From Ensifer sp. IC4062 (GTDB taxonomy: Bacteria; Pseudomonadota; Alphaproteobacteria; Rhizobiales; Rhizobiaceae): a stretch of 64,000 nt of DNA. Each line of letters opens with the position of its first letter. The first letter of the stretch is position 1. A program made the position numbers and the translations under genes. The stretch is taken from NCBI RefSeq assembly GCF_020193575.1, contig NZ_JADYVD010000006.1:62001-126000 (forward strand), in the 5' to 3' direction. Shown in pieces: positions 34,088-42,847 of this stretch. The notes beneath the pieces were generated by a model that saw only the letters and a program-made list of their open reading frames with translations, did not search any database and was not told the DNA's origin.

Positions 34088-35245
34088 ATGATCGACAATG
34101 ATCCCTATGTCCTTTTCCGGGACGACAGCGAGAACCGGACGACGGTTTTCGCCGAGCCCTCGCGCGTGATCACGGCGCGCACGCGAGGCGAATTCTGGCG
34201 CGGCCTTTCAGAAATCGAAAGCGCCCATCGTGCCGGAAAGTGGCTCGCCGGCTATATGGCCTATGAGGCCGGCCACCTCTTCGAAGAAAAGCTTGAGCCC
34301 TTTGCCGAAGAGAACCGGGAAACGCCGCTGATGTCCTTCGGCGTCTTCGACGCGCCGGCGGAAGATCATCCTCTCGGCGAACCGCAGCAACGGATGGAAA
34401 ACGAGCCCTTTCTCTCCGAGCCTCGCGCGGGCTGGGATTTGCCCGCCTACCGCGCGCGTTTCGAACGTCTCCATCAGCACCTGCGCAAGGGAGACTGCTA
34501 TCAGGCGAACCTGACGATGCCGATTCATGCACGCTGGTCGGGCGACCCGCGCGCGGCCTTCTGGTCGCTGATCGAGCGCCAGCCGGTGAAATACGGGGCG
34601 CTGGTGGCGCTCGACGGCCCGGTTCTCCTTTCGCGCTCGCCGGAATTGTTCTTCCACGTCGATGCCGACGGTTGGATCGAAACGCATCCGATGAAGGGCA
34701 CGGCGCCGCGCGGCGCGACGGCCGAGGAGGACGCGGCAATCATCGCCGCGATGCGGGCAGACGAAAAGACCCAGGCTGAAAACCGGATGATCGTCGACCT
34801 GTTGCGCAACGACATCTCCCGCGTCACCACCGTTGGAACGTTGAACGTTCCAAAACTCTTCGACATTGAAACCTATCCGACCGTTCATCAGATGGTGAGC
34901 CACGTCAGGGCCAAGCTTCGGCCCGACATGGGCATCGCCGATATCTTTGCGGCTCTCTTTCCCTGCGGTTCCATCACCGGCGCCCCAAAAATCCGGGCGA
35001 TGGAAATCCTTCATGAACTGGAAAGCGGGCCGCGCGACGCCTATTGCGGCGCCATCGGCTTCATCGCCCCGAACGGCGTCATGCGATTCAACGTGGCGAT
35101 CCGCACAATTTCGCTGTTTCCTGACGGCCGGGCGGTCTTCAATGTCGGCGGCGGGATCGTTTTCGATTCAAAGGCTGAGGCCGAGTATGACGAGTGCCTG
35201 TTGAAGGCGCGCTTCGCCGTCGGCGACGCCGAGATCGCGCGATGA
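34088..35245 (+). CDS. pabB: Aminodeoxychorismate synthase component I
   Basis: PabB turns chorismate and ammonia into 4-amino-4-deoxychorismate for folate synthesis. The 385-residue protein has the chorismate-utilising fold: WLAGYMAYEAGHLFEE at the start, YQANLTMPIHARWSGDPRAAFW, LLSRSPELFF, IETHPMKGTAPRG with the Lys of the PabB class (PIKGT in PabB), KTQAENRMIVDLLRNDISRV and GSITGAPKIRAMEIL. The start is taken at MIDNDPYVLF (34088); ATG 34061 is in frame. It overlaps the aminotransferase-like gene by 4 bases, which is the usual pabB-pabC arrangement. Confidence 0.93.
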   Translation: MIDNDPYVLFRDDSENRTTVFAEPSRVITARTRGEFWRGLSEIESAHRAGKWLAGYMAYEAGHLFEEKLEPFAEENRETPLMSFGVFDAPAEDHPLGEPQQRMENEPFLSEPRAGWDLPAYRARFERLHQHLRKGDCYQANLTMPIHARWSGDPRAAFWSLIERQPVKYGALVALDGPVLLSRSPELFFHVDADGWIETHPMKGTAPRGATAEEDAAIIAAMRADEKTQAENRMIVDLLRNDISRVTTVGTLNVPKLFDIETYPTVHQMVSHVRAKLRPDMGIADIFAALFPCGSITGAPKIRAMEILHELESGPRDAYCGAIGFIAPNGVMRFNVAIRTISLFPDGRAVFNVGGGIVFDSKAEAEYDECLLKARFAVGDAEIAR

Positions 35246-35868
35246 CGGATTTTTGTCTGATCGAGACGCTGCGTTTCGAGCCGGAGACCGGCTTCGTTCG
35301 CCTGCGGCTGCATCTCGCACGGCTGACACGCTCGGCAAGGCGGCTTGGCTTTGGCGGCGCTGACGCTGCCGAAGCGCACCTGAGGAAAGCCGTGCACGGC
35401 GCCGAAGGTCCGCTGCGGGTCCGGCTGACGCTTGACCGCCACGGCGCCATCACCGTGACCACCGCTCCCTTTTCCCCCCTTCCCCACAATACGGTCTGGC
35501 GCGTGCGGATCGCTGCCACAAGACTCGATTCCCGCAATCGGCTGCTTCGGTTCAAGACGACGCGGCGCGAACTCTTCGAAACTGCGCGCAATGAGTTCTC
35601 GCCGGCGGAGGCCGACGAGGTCATCCTGCTCAATGAAAAGGGCGAGGTTTGCGAAGGTACGATAACCTCCGTCTTCCTCGATGACGGACGCGGCATCCTC
35701 AAGACGCCGCCGATCGGCTGCGGCCTGCTCGCCGGCGTGCTGCGGGCCGAACTCATCTGCCAGCGCCGCGCGCGCGTTTCCCGTCTCGCGCCCGCCGATC
35801 TTGAAAGCGGTGACCTCTATCTCGGCAATTCGCTAAGAGGTCTGGTCCGGGCGAAGCTCGGGGTCTGA
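35242..35868 (+). CDS. Class IV aminotransferase-like protein, probable aminodeoxychorismate lyase
   Basis: A 208-residue PLP fold-type IV protein. It has the Lys of the PLP site in NRLLRFKTTRRELFETAR and the motif ADEVILLNEKGEVCEGTITSVFL typical of aminodeoxychorismate lyase (PabC), which makes 4-aminobenzoate from the PabB product. It is shorter than the usual 270 residues, mainly in the N-terminal lobe. Its ATG is inside the pabB stop (ATGA), so translation is coupled and the context supports a PabC role. The 3' end overlaps the convergent GGDEF gene by 36 bases. Confidence 0.88.
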   Translation: MTDFCLIETLRFEPETGFVRLRLHLARLTRSARRLGFGGADAAEAHLRKAVHGAEGPLRVRLTLDRHGAITVTTAPFSPLPHNTVWRVRIAATRLDSRNRLLRFKTTRRELFETARNEFSPAEADEVILLNEKGEVCEGTITSVFLDDGRGILKTPPIGCGLLAGVLRAELICQRRARVSRLAPADLESGDLYLGNSLRGLVRAKLGV

Positions 35869-36816
35869 GCCTGCGAGCGTATAGCGCTTCACGCGGTCGC
35901 GCCCCTCGCGCTTGGCAAGATAGAGGGCCTCATCCGCGCGGGCATAAATATCGTTGACAGTGTCGCCGTCTCGATATTCCGCAAGCCCCACCGAGCACGT
36001 GTAGTAGAACTCCGGGATGTTCGAGAGCGGGCGGGCGCTACGCACCTTGTCCAGCACCCGGTCAAGGATGAGATGGCTTTCGCTGACCGTTGTGTCGGGC
36101 AGAATCAGCATGAACTCCTCGCCGCCGATTCGGCCGAAGCAGTCTGAACGACGGACGAATCCCTGCATCTGGCGGGCGAAATCGAGCAGAACTTCATCGC
36201 CGCGTTGGTGGCCATAGCGATCGTTGATCGCCTTGAAATAATCGATGTCGATGATCGCCACGCACCCCCACATGTCTGGATTGTCGGTGCAGTTCACGAT
36301 GAAGTCGTTAAGCCTATCCATCGTATAGCGCCGGTTCGGCACACTGGTGAGCTCATCCACCTGCGACGCGCGCACCGCGAAATCGCGGTCCTGCCGCAGC
36401 TCGCGTTCCTCGGCGCGTATAGTGGTAATATCGACCGCGATGCAGAGCATGCGGCCATTGGCATCGACCGTCTCGGTCATCCACAGCCAGCGGCCATCAT
36501 GAAGGTCGGTTTCAAGCGCCCGAAACGGTACCTTGCCGCGCCGATGGACCGTGGCCGCAATCCAGGCTTCGATGTCGTCCGTCTTCACCACCGTGCCCTT
36601 GCCGCAGGCGTAGTTGCGCCGCATCAGATCGGCCCAGGTCGGAAAGTCGTCAGAAGCGAGATTATAGGCGGCGCGAAACGCGTCATTGGCAAAACACAAA
36701 CGGTCGTGCTCGTCATAAAGAGCGATCAATACGGGCGATCGGGCCTCCAGTTCCATCAAGGTCTGGAGATGGTCGCCAATTAGGGTCAAAATCTCAATCC
36801 CTCCGGGCAAACGCAT
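35833..36816 (-). CDS. PAS-GGDEF diguanylate cyclase
   Basis: A protein of about 320 residues. Residues about 20-130 look like a PAS sensor (LIALYDEHDRLCFANDAFRAAYN, WLWMTETVDANGRMLCIAVDIT), followed by a GGDEF domain: DELTSVPNRRYTMDRL, IDIDYFKAINDRYGHQRGDEVL, and the active site RIGGEEFMLIL (GGEEF form). It should make cyclic di-GMP. There is no obvious inhibitory RxxD before GGEEF. ATG 36816 lacks a ribosome site; a TTG at 36789 with GGAGGG nine bases upstream may be the true start. There is no membrane helix. Confidence 0.9.
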   Translation of the reverse strand: MRLPGGIEILTLIGDHLQTLMELEARSPVLIALYDEHDRLCFANDAFRAAYNLASDDFPTWADLMRRNYACGKGTVVKTDDIEAWIAATVHRRGKVPFRALETDLHDGRWLWMTETVDANGRMLCIAVDITTIRAEERELRQDRDFAVRASQVDELTSVPNRRYTMDRLNDFIVNCTDNPDMWGCVAIIDIDYFKAINDRYGHQRGDEVLLDFARQMQGFVRRSDCFGRIGGEEFMLILPDTTVSESHLILDRVLDKVRSARPLSNIPEFYYTCSVGLAEYRDGDTVNDIYARADEALYLAKREGRDRVKRYTLAGSDPELRPDQTS

Positions 36817-36944
36817 TTGGGCAATGCAATTACAGCAAGAATATACACACGCAAGAGCTATAACACGAATCGCTTGTGGCCGAATGCCCGCCATGCCAAT
36901 GGAAGGGAATATGGTTAAGTGGCAAAGTCTTCCGGTTCCCCCGC

Positions 36945-37826
36945 ATGAAACACACGCCCTATGACGGCTCGTCAAAACCCTTCACGATCGGCCTCGTCCA
37001 GCTCGATCCCGATCGGTGGATCGAACCGGACGATGCGCTTGAGTTCTATCTCGACCAGAAGGCGCGGCTACTCGCCTCCATGCGTGAGAGCATTTTCGTT
37101 GCCGAGCCTGGAACGGAGCCTGCGCAGGACGAACTGCTGAATGTGCTCACCGAATACCTGCCCAACCGATATCCGGCTCTCTACCGGCGCGAGGGCGACG
37201 CGATGGTCGTCGGCAAGCGCCGGGTGGCGCTTGACGGCGATGCCGCTCTCGTCACCGCCGGCTCACTGGTCCAGGACGACCTTGCGATCATGGAGCGCAG
37301 GGATGGCGATTGGCGACTTGCCGCGGCCTATGTCGCCTTTCCCTCCTCCTGGTCGCTCGCGGAGAAATTCGGCGGGGCGATGCACGAAATTCATGCGCCC
37401 GTTCCGGGCTTCGGTGAGCGCACGCGCAACGCCGAACTCATCACCCGCATGTTTGACAATCTTTCGCCCGGACGTTTCGTCGAACGCTTCAACTGGTCGA
37501 TCAACGTCGACGGCGCCCTGCATCTGCCGAAGTCGAAATCCGAGGAGGTCGATGCCGAGGCCGTGTCGCCGCTTTCCGAGGACGGGACCTTCATCCGCAT
37601 CGAGCGCCAGACGCTTCGCAAACTGCCGGAAACCGGCGCGATCGTCTTCACGATCCGCATCTATTCCGATCCGCTGGCCGCACTCAGAAGCCGACCGGAT
37701 GCGGCAGCGCTTGCCGGATCGTTCGTTGCCCAACTGCGCGAATTGACGCTCCCGCAGGCTGCATACAAGGGTCTTGTGAGCAAGCGAGAGGCTCTCGCCA
37801 CGACGTTGCTGGCGATTGCCGGTTAA
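36945..37826 (+). CDS. DUF3445 family (heme-dependent oxidative N-demethylase-like) protein
   Basis: A 293-residue DUF3445 protein. Characterised relatives include a subunit of a heme-dependent dimethylamine oxygenase. Conserved segments: MKHTPYDGSSKPFTIGLVQLDPDRWIEPD at the start, YPALYRREGDAM, LVQDDLAIMERRDGDWRLAAAYVAFPSSWSLAEKFGGAMHEIHAPVPGF (the family core), NWSINVDGALHLP and RIERQTLRKLPETGAIVFTIRIY. It may bind heme and act on an amine, but no partner dehydrogenase genes are near. ATG 36945 matches family homology. It is divergent from the GGDEF gene. Confidence 0.85.
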   Translation: MKHTPYDGSSKPFTIGLVQLDPDRWIEPDDALEFYLDQKARLLASMRESIFVAEPGTEPAQDELLNVLTEYLPNRYPALYRREGDAMVVGKRRVALDGDAALVTAGSLVQDDLAIMERRDGDWRLAAAYVAFPSSWSLAEKFGGAMHEIHAPVPGFGERTRNAELITRMFDNLSPGRFVERFNWSINVDGALHLPKSKSEEVDAEAVSPLSEDGTFIRIERQTLRKLPETGAIVFTIRIYSDPLAALRSRPDAAALAGSFVAQLRELTLPQAAYKGLVSKREALATTLLAIAG

Positions 37827-37893
37827 GCAAAGTCTCAAGTCGCGGTTGACGCGGCGGCCCTTTATTGTGACAGGAAACTATGCTCTAGAGCAT

Positions 37894-37922
37894 CCGCTTT
37901 CAGCGATTTCAGCTGAAAGCGG
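37894..37922 (+). promoter_or_regulatory. Perfect 11-bp hairpin in the homospermidine synthase leader
   Basis: ccgctttcagc/gctgaaagcgg with a 7-nt loop, 149 bp before the homospermidine synthase ATG, after the tctagagcat stretch. No T-run follows. It could be a regulatory leader or a repeat; the rest of 37827-38070 has no gene. Confidence 0.4.
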
Positions 37923-38070
37923 GCAAGAGACTTTAGAACCTCAGCGCCTCAGCGCCCTCGGCGCGTTCATCGAACGCGCGGGCACTCCTGGCTTGAACAG
38001 AGACTCAAAACGCCCGTTTTCCGCGCATTTCAACCAACCTCACAGGGATCTTTCCTCAGGAGAAGACCAA

Positions 38071-39522
38071 ATGGCAGATACCAATTATCCGGTTTATGGC
38101 GAGATTACCGGCCCGATCGTCATGATCGGTTTCGGCTCGATCGGCCACGGCACCTTGCCGCTGATCGAACGCCACTTCAAATACGACAAGAACCGGTTGA
38201 TTGTGGTCGAACCGCGCGAAGACGCCAAGGACACGGAGATTTTCGAGCGCCATGGCGTGCGTCATGTCAAGGCTTACGTGACCAAGGATAACTACAAGGA
38301 ACTCTTGAAGCCGCTGCTGACCGAGGGCGGCGGACAGGGCTTCTGCGTCAATCTCTCCGTCGACACTTCTTCGCTCGATCTCATGAAGCTCTGCCGCAAG
38401 CTCGACGTCCTCTACATCGACACGGTCGTGGAGCCCTGGCTCGGTTTCTACTTCAACACCGAAATGGATAACGCCGCACGCACGAACTATGCGCTGCGCG
38501 AGACGGTGCGTAAGGAAAAGCAGAAGAACCCGGGCGGCACCACCGCGGTTTCGACCTGCGGCGCCAACCCGGGCATGGTCTCCTGGTTCGTCAAGAAGGC
38601 ACTCCTCAACCTCGCCGACGATCTCGGCCTGAAATATGAGGAACCGCATCAGGACGACCGCGAAGGCTGGGCGAAGCTGATGAAGAAGGCGGGCGTCAAG
38701 GGCATCCATATCGCGGAACGCGACACACAGCGCAGCAAGAACCCCAAGCCGCTCGACGTCTTCTGGAACACCTGGTCGGTCGAAGGCTTCATTTCGGAAG
38801 GCCTGCAGCCGGCCGAGCTCGGCTGGGGCACGCACGAAACCTGGATGCCGAAGAACGCCAAGAAGCACAAGAAGGGCTGCAGGGCGGCGATCTATCTGGA
38901 ACAGCCGGGTGCAAACACGCGTGTCCGCACTTGGTGCCCGACGCCGGGGCCGCAGTACGGCTTCCTCGTTACGCACAACGAGTCGATCTCGATTGCCGAC
39001 TTCTTCACCGTTCGTGACAAAGACGGCGAAGTCACCTACCGTCCGACGTGCCACTACGCCTATCACCCCAACAACGACGCCGTGCTCTCGCTGCACGAGA
39101 TGTTCGGCAACGGCGGCAACGCGCAGCCGGTGCACCACGTTCTCGACGAGAACGAACTTGTCGACGGCGTCGATGAACTCGGCGTCCTGCTCTACGGCCA
39201 CGACAAGAACGCCTACTGGTATGGCTCGCGCCTGTCGCTGGAAGAAACCCGGCGCATCGCGCCCTATCAGAATGCCACGGGCCTGCAGGTGACGAGCGCC
39301 GTTCTCGCTGGCATGGTATGGGCGCTCGAGAACCCGAAGGCGGGCATCGTCGAAGCCGACGAGATGGACTACAAGCGCTGCCTGGAAGTGCAGCTTCCCT
39401 ATCTCGGCCCGGTCGAAGGCCATTACACCGACTGGACGCCGCTTGAGGGCCGCCCGGGGCTGTTCCCGGAAGACCTCGACACCAAGGATCCGTGGCAGTT
39501 TCGGAACATCCTCTTCCGCTAA
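38071..39522 (+). CDS. hss: Homospermidine synthase
   Basis: Makes sym-homospermidine from two putrescines (or putrescine and spermidine) with NAD; homospermidine is the main long polyamine in many rhizobia. The 483-residue protein has a Rossmann start (VMIGFGSIGHGTLPLIERHF), VVEPRED, VSTCGANPGMVSWFVKKALL, DVFWNTWSVEGFISEG and a C-terminal QVTSAVLAGMVWALENPKAG. AGGAGAAG precedes ATG 38071. It is a single gene with its own terminator; the long leader contains a hairpin. Confidence 0.95.
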   Translation: MADTNYPVYGEITGPIVMIGFGSIGHGTLPLIERHFKYDKNRLIVVEPREDAKDTEIFERHGVRHVKAYVTKDNYKELLKPLLTEGGGQGFCVNLSVDTSSLDLMKLCRKLDVLYIDTVVEPWLGFYFNTEMDNAARTNYALRETVRKEKQKNPGGTTAVSTCGANPGMVSWFVKKALLNLADDLGLKYEEPHQDDREGWAKLMKKAGVKGIHIAERDTQRSKNPKPLDVFWNTWSVEGFISEGLQPAELGWGTHETWMPKNAKKHKKGCRAAIYLEQPGANTRVRTWCPTPGPQYGFLVTHNESISIADFFTVRDKDGEVTYRPTCHYAYHPNNDAVLSLHEMFGNGGNAQPVHHVLDENELVDGVDELGVLLYGHDKNAYWYGSRLSLEETRRIAPYQNATGLQVTSAVLAGMVWALENPKAGIVEADEMDYKRCLEVQLPYLGPVEGHYTDWTPLEGRPGLFPEDLDTKDPWQFRNILFR

Positions 39523-39548
39523 AACCGCGGCAGATGCGCTTCAAAATA

Positions 39549-39580
39549 GGGCCCGGAGCATACCTGCTTCGGGCCTTTTC
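39549..39580 (+). terminator. Rho-independent terminator of hss
   Basis: ggcccggagc/gcttcgggcc stem with a 6-nt loop and TTTT tail, 28 bp after the stop. Confidence 0.8.
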
Positions 39581-39795
39581 ACTTCTGTGACAAGGTTGCG
39601 CGAGAGGGCGAAACTAACCGTCCTGAAACGGGGAATCGCGCCCTAACATCTTAGAATCGATCATGTTTATGATGCGGCGCGAGTGAACTCAAAAACGCCG
39701 AGATTTCGGTGACGCTCTTGCTTTCAACTCATGATCGCGGCATGGTTCCGCGCGCAAAACGAAACCGCCAAAGCACGACGCGGGAGAAAACGCCA

Positions 39796-40161
39796 ATGAA
39801 GCCTTTCGCCATTCCGACCCTTCTGGCCGCCGCGGCAGCGTTGGCATCATGCCAGTCGTCGCCACGGGAAATGGGCCGGCCACCGCTGCGCCAGGCGGCC
39901 GGCGTCGAGGGCGCCTGGGTCGATCCGAACGGCATCGTTTCCACCTTCGCCGGCGGCACGTTCTCGACACGTACCACCGACACCAACCAGTTGCTTGCTT
40001 CCGGCAACTACGTGAATGTCAGCCCGACGCTTGTCGAAATCAGCATGACGTCGCTGGTGCGCAACACCCAGTCGAAGGTCAACTGCGCGCTCGTTACGCA
40101 GACACAGCTCAATTGCACCACCGATTCCGGCGCTCAATTCTCTCTTACGCGCCGCGGCTGA
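39796..40161 (+). CDS. omp10: Outer membrane lipoprotein Omp10
   Basis: A 121-residue lipoprotein homologous to Brucella Omp10. The signal ends in the lipobox LASC (Cys19), so it should be acylated and sorted to the outer membrane. The mature part matches Omp10 closely: [69 protein letters not shown] and SLTRRG. Two further Cys may form a disulfide. GGGAGAAAA precedes ATG 39796. A strong terminator follows. Confidence 0.93.
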   Translation: MKPFAIPTLLAAAAALASCQSSPREMGRPPLRQAAGVEGAWVDPNGIVSTFAGGTFSTRTTDTNQLLASGNYVNVSPTLVEISMTSLVRNTQSKVNCALVTQTQLNCTTDSGAQFSLTRRG

Positions 40162-40200
40162 AGCGGACGGCGACGCGGCAATATCCCTGTCTATTCCTGA

Positions 40201-40228
40201 GGCCCGCCCAAAGCGCGGGCCTTTTATC
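40201..40228 (+). terminator. Rho-independent terminator of omp10
   Basis: ggcccgc/gcgggcc (40201-40207, 40215-40221) and TTTTAT, 39 bp after the stop. Confidence 0.85.
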
Positions 40229-40269
40229 GTATTCGATAACGAAAACCCTCACTCCACTCCGAGAAGACG

Positions 40270-40677
40270 ATGCTGAAAACCTACGTGGGAAGCTGCCATT
40301 GCCGCGCGGTTCGCTTCGAAGCCGATCTGGACATCAGTCTCGGCACCGGAAAGTGCAATTGCTCCATTTGCACTAAGATGCGCCTCTGGTCTGTTCGCGT
40401 GAGGCCGGAAGCTTTTCGTCTCATCGAAGGCGAGAGCGAACTGACGGATTTTCAGGGGGACAACAAGGTCGCCCATCACCTCTTCTGCAAGCATTGCGGT
40501 GTGCACCCTTTTGAGCGCATCGGCGTCCCGAATATGACGGGGGCTCCGTACCTTAACATTAACGTCGCATGTCTCGACGGCATCGACATCGACGAGCTGA
40601 TGGCGGCACCGGTCATCTATTACGACGGCCGCAATGACAATTGGGGAGCGGTGCCCGCCGAAATGCGGCATCTTTAG
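40270..40677 (+). CDS. GFA (CENP-V/GFA) family zinc protein
   Basis: A 135-residue protein of the glutathione-dependent formaldehyde-activating family. The zinc-ligand Cys motifs are GSCHCRAVRFEAD, GKCNCSICTKM and HLFCKHCGVHPFERIG, seven Cys in the usual positions. Some members bind S-hydroxymethylglutathione or other small thiol adducts; the substrate here is not known. ATG 40270 fits homology. It stands alone. The 213-bp gap after it shows no gene or clear repeat. Confidence 0.9.
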   Translation: MLKTYVGSCHCRAVRFEADLDISLGTGKCNCSICTKMRLWSVRVRPEAFRLIEGESELTDFQGDNKVAHHLFCKHCGVHPFERIGVPNMTGAPYLNINVACLDGIDIDELMAAPVIYYDGRNDNWGAVPAEMRHL

Positions 40678-40890
40678 GGGAGCCATAGCGCATCATGCCC
40701 CTTCGCCCCGTCGCGGCATTCGGCAGCCGGCTTAACCCTAGTTGGAATCCGGTGAAGAAAGAGCGGTTTAGCGCTTGAAGTCGACCGCAACTGGTGGAAA
40801 CATCCGGCACGCCAACTCGGTCAGGGGATCGAGCATTTCCGCGCGGTTTCGCGATCGATCGGAAATCCACAGGCAGAACGGGAGAGCATC

Positions 40891-42747
40891 ATGATCAGAC
40901 ACATACGGACCGGCCTCATGACCGCGTCTATCCTTGCCCTTTCTTCGGGCGCCGCCTTCGCCGATTATGAATTGAACATCCTGCACATCAACGATCTCCA
41001 CTCCCGCATCGAGTCGATCAACAAGTTCGATTCGACCTGCTCTGCGGAAGACGAAGGCAAGAACGAGTGCTTCGGTGGCGTCGCCCGCCTGAAGACGCTG
41101 ATCGATCAGAAACGCCAGGAGCTGACGGGCAAGAACATGCTTCTGCTCAATGCCGGCGACAACTTCCAAGGCTCGCTCTTCTTCACCACCTACAAGGGCG
41201 CGGCGGAAGCGGAATTCCTAAACCTGATGAAGTTCGATGCCATGACCGTCGGCAATCACGAATTCGATGAAAGCGAAGACGGGCTCGCGAGCTTCCTCGA
41301 CAAGGTCACCTTCCCGGTCGTCACCGCTAACGTGCTGCCGAGCTACAAGTCGAAGATCGGCGATCGGATCAAGCCGTCGATCGTGCTCGATGTCGGTGGG
41401 CAGAAGATCGGCATCGTCGGCGCCGTCGCAAACGATACGCCCGAACTTTCCTCCCCCGGACCGGACATCTTGATCGGCGAGGATATTGCGACGATTACGA
41501 GTGCCGTTGAGGAACTCAAAAAACAGGGCGTCAACAAGATCATTGCGCTGACCCACGTCGGATACCCGCGCGACCTCGCTGCCATCGCCAAGATCCCGGA
41601 CGTCGACGTCGTCGTCGGCGGCCACTCCCATAGCCTGTTGTCGAATACCGACGAGAAGGCCGAAGGCCCCTATCCGACCATGGTCGACAATCCCGGCGGC
41701 TACAAGGTGCCGGTGGTGCAGGCCGGGTCCTACAGCAAATATCTCGGCGACCTCGTCGTCACCTTCGATGACAGCGGCGTGGTGAAGTCCGCCAAAGGCG
41801 ATCCGATTCTCATTGACTCCTCTGTGAAGCCTGACGAAGCCGTGCTTGCCCGCATCAAGGAGCTCGCCAAGCCGATCGAAGAGCTGCGGACCAAGATCAT
41901 CGCCAAGACCGAGGCTCCGATCGACGGTTCGCGCGAGAATTGCCGCGCCAAGGAATGCGAAATGGGCACTTTGGTGGCCGACGCCATGCTCGACCGCGTC
42001 AAGGATCAAGGTGTCACGATCGCCATCACCAACGGTGGCGGCCTGCGCGCCTCGATCGACGCCGGCGACGTGACGATGGGCGAAGCCATCACCGTGCTTC
42101 CCTTCCAGAACACGCTCTCGACCTTCCAGTTAAAAGGCGCCGACATTCGCGCCGCGCTGGAGAACGGCCTCAGTCAGGTCGAAGAGGGCGGCGGGCGTTT
42201 CCCGCAGGTGGCCGGCCTCAAATATTCTTTCGACCGCTCCAAGCCGACCGGTAGCCGCCTCGTGTCCGTCGAGGTGAAAGAGGGCGAAACCTTCGCCCCG
42301 CTCGACCCGGAAAAGACCTATTCGCTCGTCAGCAACAATTTCATGCGAGGCGGCGGCGACGGCTACGACGTCTTCAAGGCCAAGGGAGAGAACGCCTACG
42401 ACTATGGTCCTGGGCTGGAGACAGTGCTCGCTGACTATCTCGCGGCGCACCAGCCGTACAAGCCCTATACCGATGGCCGCATCACGGAAGTCGCCGCGGC
42501 GGCCGGTGCAACGGCAACCGAGACGAAACCAGCGGAGGGCCCTGCAGCCGCACCGGCGCAGCCTTCAACCGAGGCCGCCGTTGCCGGGCCGCAGAAGCAT
42601 GTCATCGCCAGGGGTGACACGCTTTGGGACCTCGCCGAGTCCTACTATGGCAACGGCGTGCTTTGGCAGAGGATCTCCGACGCCAACGGCGAGCCCGCGC
42701 CGCGCCGGCTTGAAGTCGGCCGCGAGCTGGCAATTCCGGCGAAGTAA
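40891..42747 (+). CDS. Periplasmic 5'-nucleotidase with C-terminal LysM domain
   Basis: A 618-residue exported enzyme. A signal peptide (1-24, ending GAAFA) is followed by a calcineurin-like metallophosphatase domain at about 26-270 (HINDLHSR, NAGDNFQGS, GNHEFDE, GGHSHSLL, all metal ligands present) and the 5'-nucleotidase C-terminal domain at about 315-510 (TNGGGLRASIDAGD, VLPFQNTL, SNNFMRGGGDGYDVF). It should remove phosphate from nucleotides or sugar nucleotides outside the cytoplasm. After an Ala/Pro/Thr linker a LysM domain (about 568-615, VIARGDTLWDLAESYYGNGVLW) anchors it to peptidoglycan, an unusual fusion. Confidence 0.92.
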   Translation: MIRHIRTGLMTASILALSSGAAFADYELNILHINDLHSRIESINKFDSTCSAEDEGKNECFGGVARLKTLIDQKRQELTGKNMLLLNAGDNFQGSLFFTTYKGAAEAEFLNLMKFDAMTVGNHEFDESEDGLASFLDKVTFPVVTANVLPSYKSKIGDRIKPSIVLDVGGQKIGIVGAVANDTPELSSPGPDILIGEDIATITSAVEELKKQGVNKIIALTHVGYPRDLAAIAKIPDVDVVVGGHSHSLLSNTDEKAEGPYPTMVDNPGGYKVPVVQAGSYSKYLGDLVVTFDDSGVVKSAKGDPILIDSSVKPDEAVLARIKELAKPIEELRTKIIAKTEAPIDGSRENCRAKECEMGTLVADAMLDRVKDQGVTIAITNGGGLRASIDAGDVTMGEAITVLPFQNTLSTFQLKGADIRAALENGLSQVEEGGGRFPQVAGLKYSFDRSKPTGSRLVSVEVKEGETFAPLDPEKTYSLVSNNFMRGGGDGYDVFKAKGENAYDYGPGLETVLADYLAAHQPYKPYTDGRITEVAAAAGATATETKPAEGPAAAPAQPSTEAAVAGPQKHVIARGDTLWDLAESYYGNGVLWQRISDANGEPAPRRLEVGRELAIPAK

Positions 42748-42771
42748 GACAATTTGCCTCTGCCCGATCGG

Positions 42772-42805
42772 CCGGCGTGGGCTTCCCCGCGCCGGTTTTT
42801 CTTTT
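42772..42805 (+). terminator. Rho-independent terminator of the nucleotidase gene
   Basis: ccggcgtggg pairs with ccccgcgccgg, followed by TTTTTCTTTTT. Confidence 0.8.
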
Positions 42806-42847
42806 TAGAAGAGTTTGAAACGAAGGCGCCGGCAATGAGAGGCGTCC

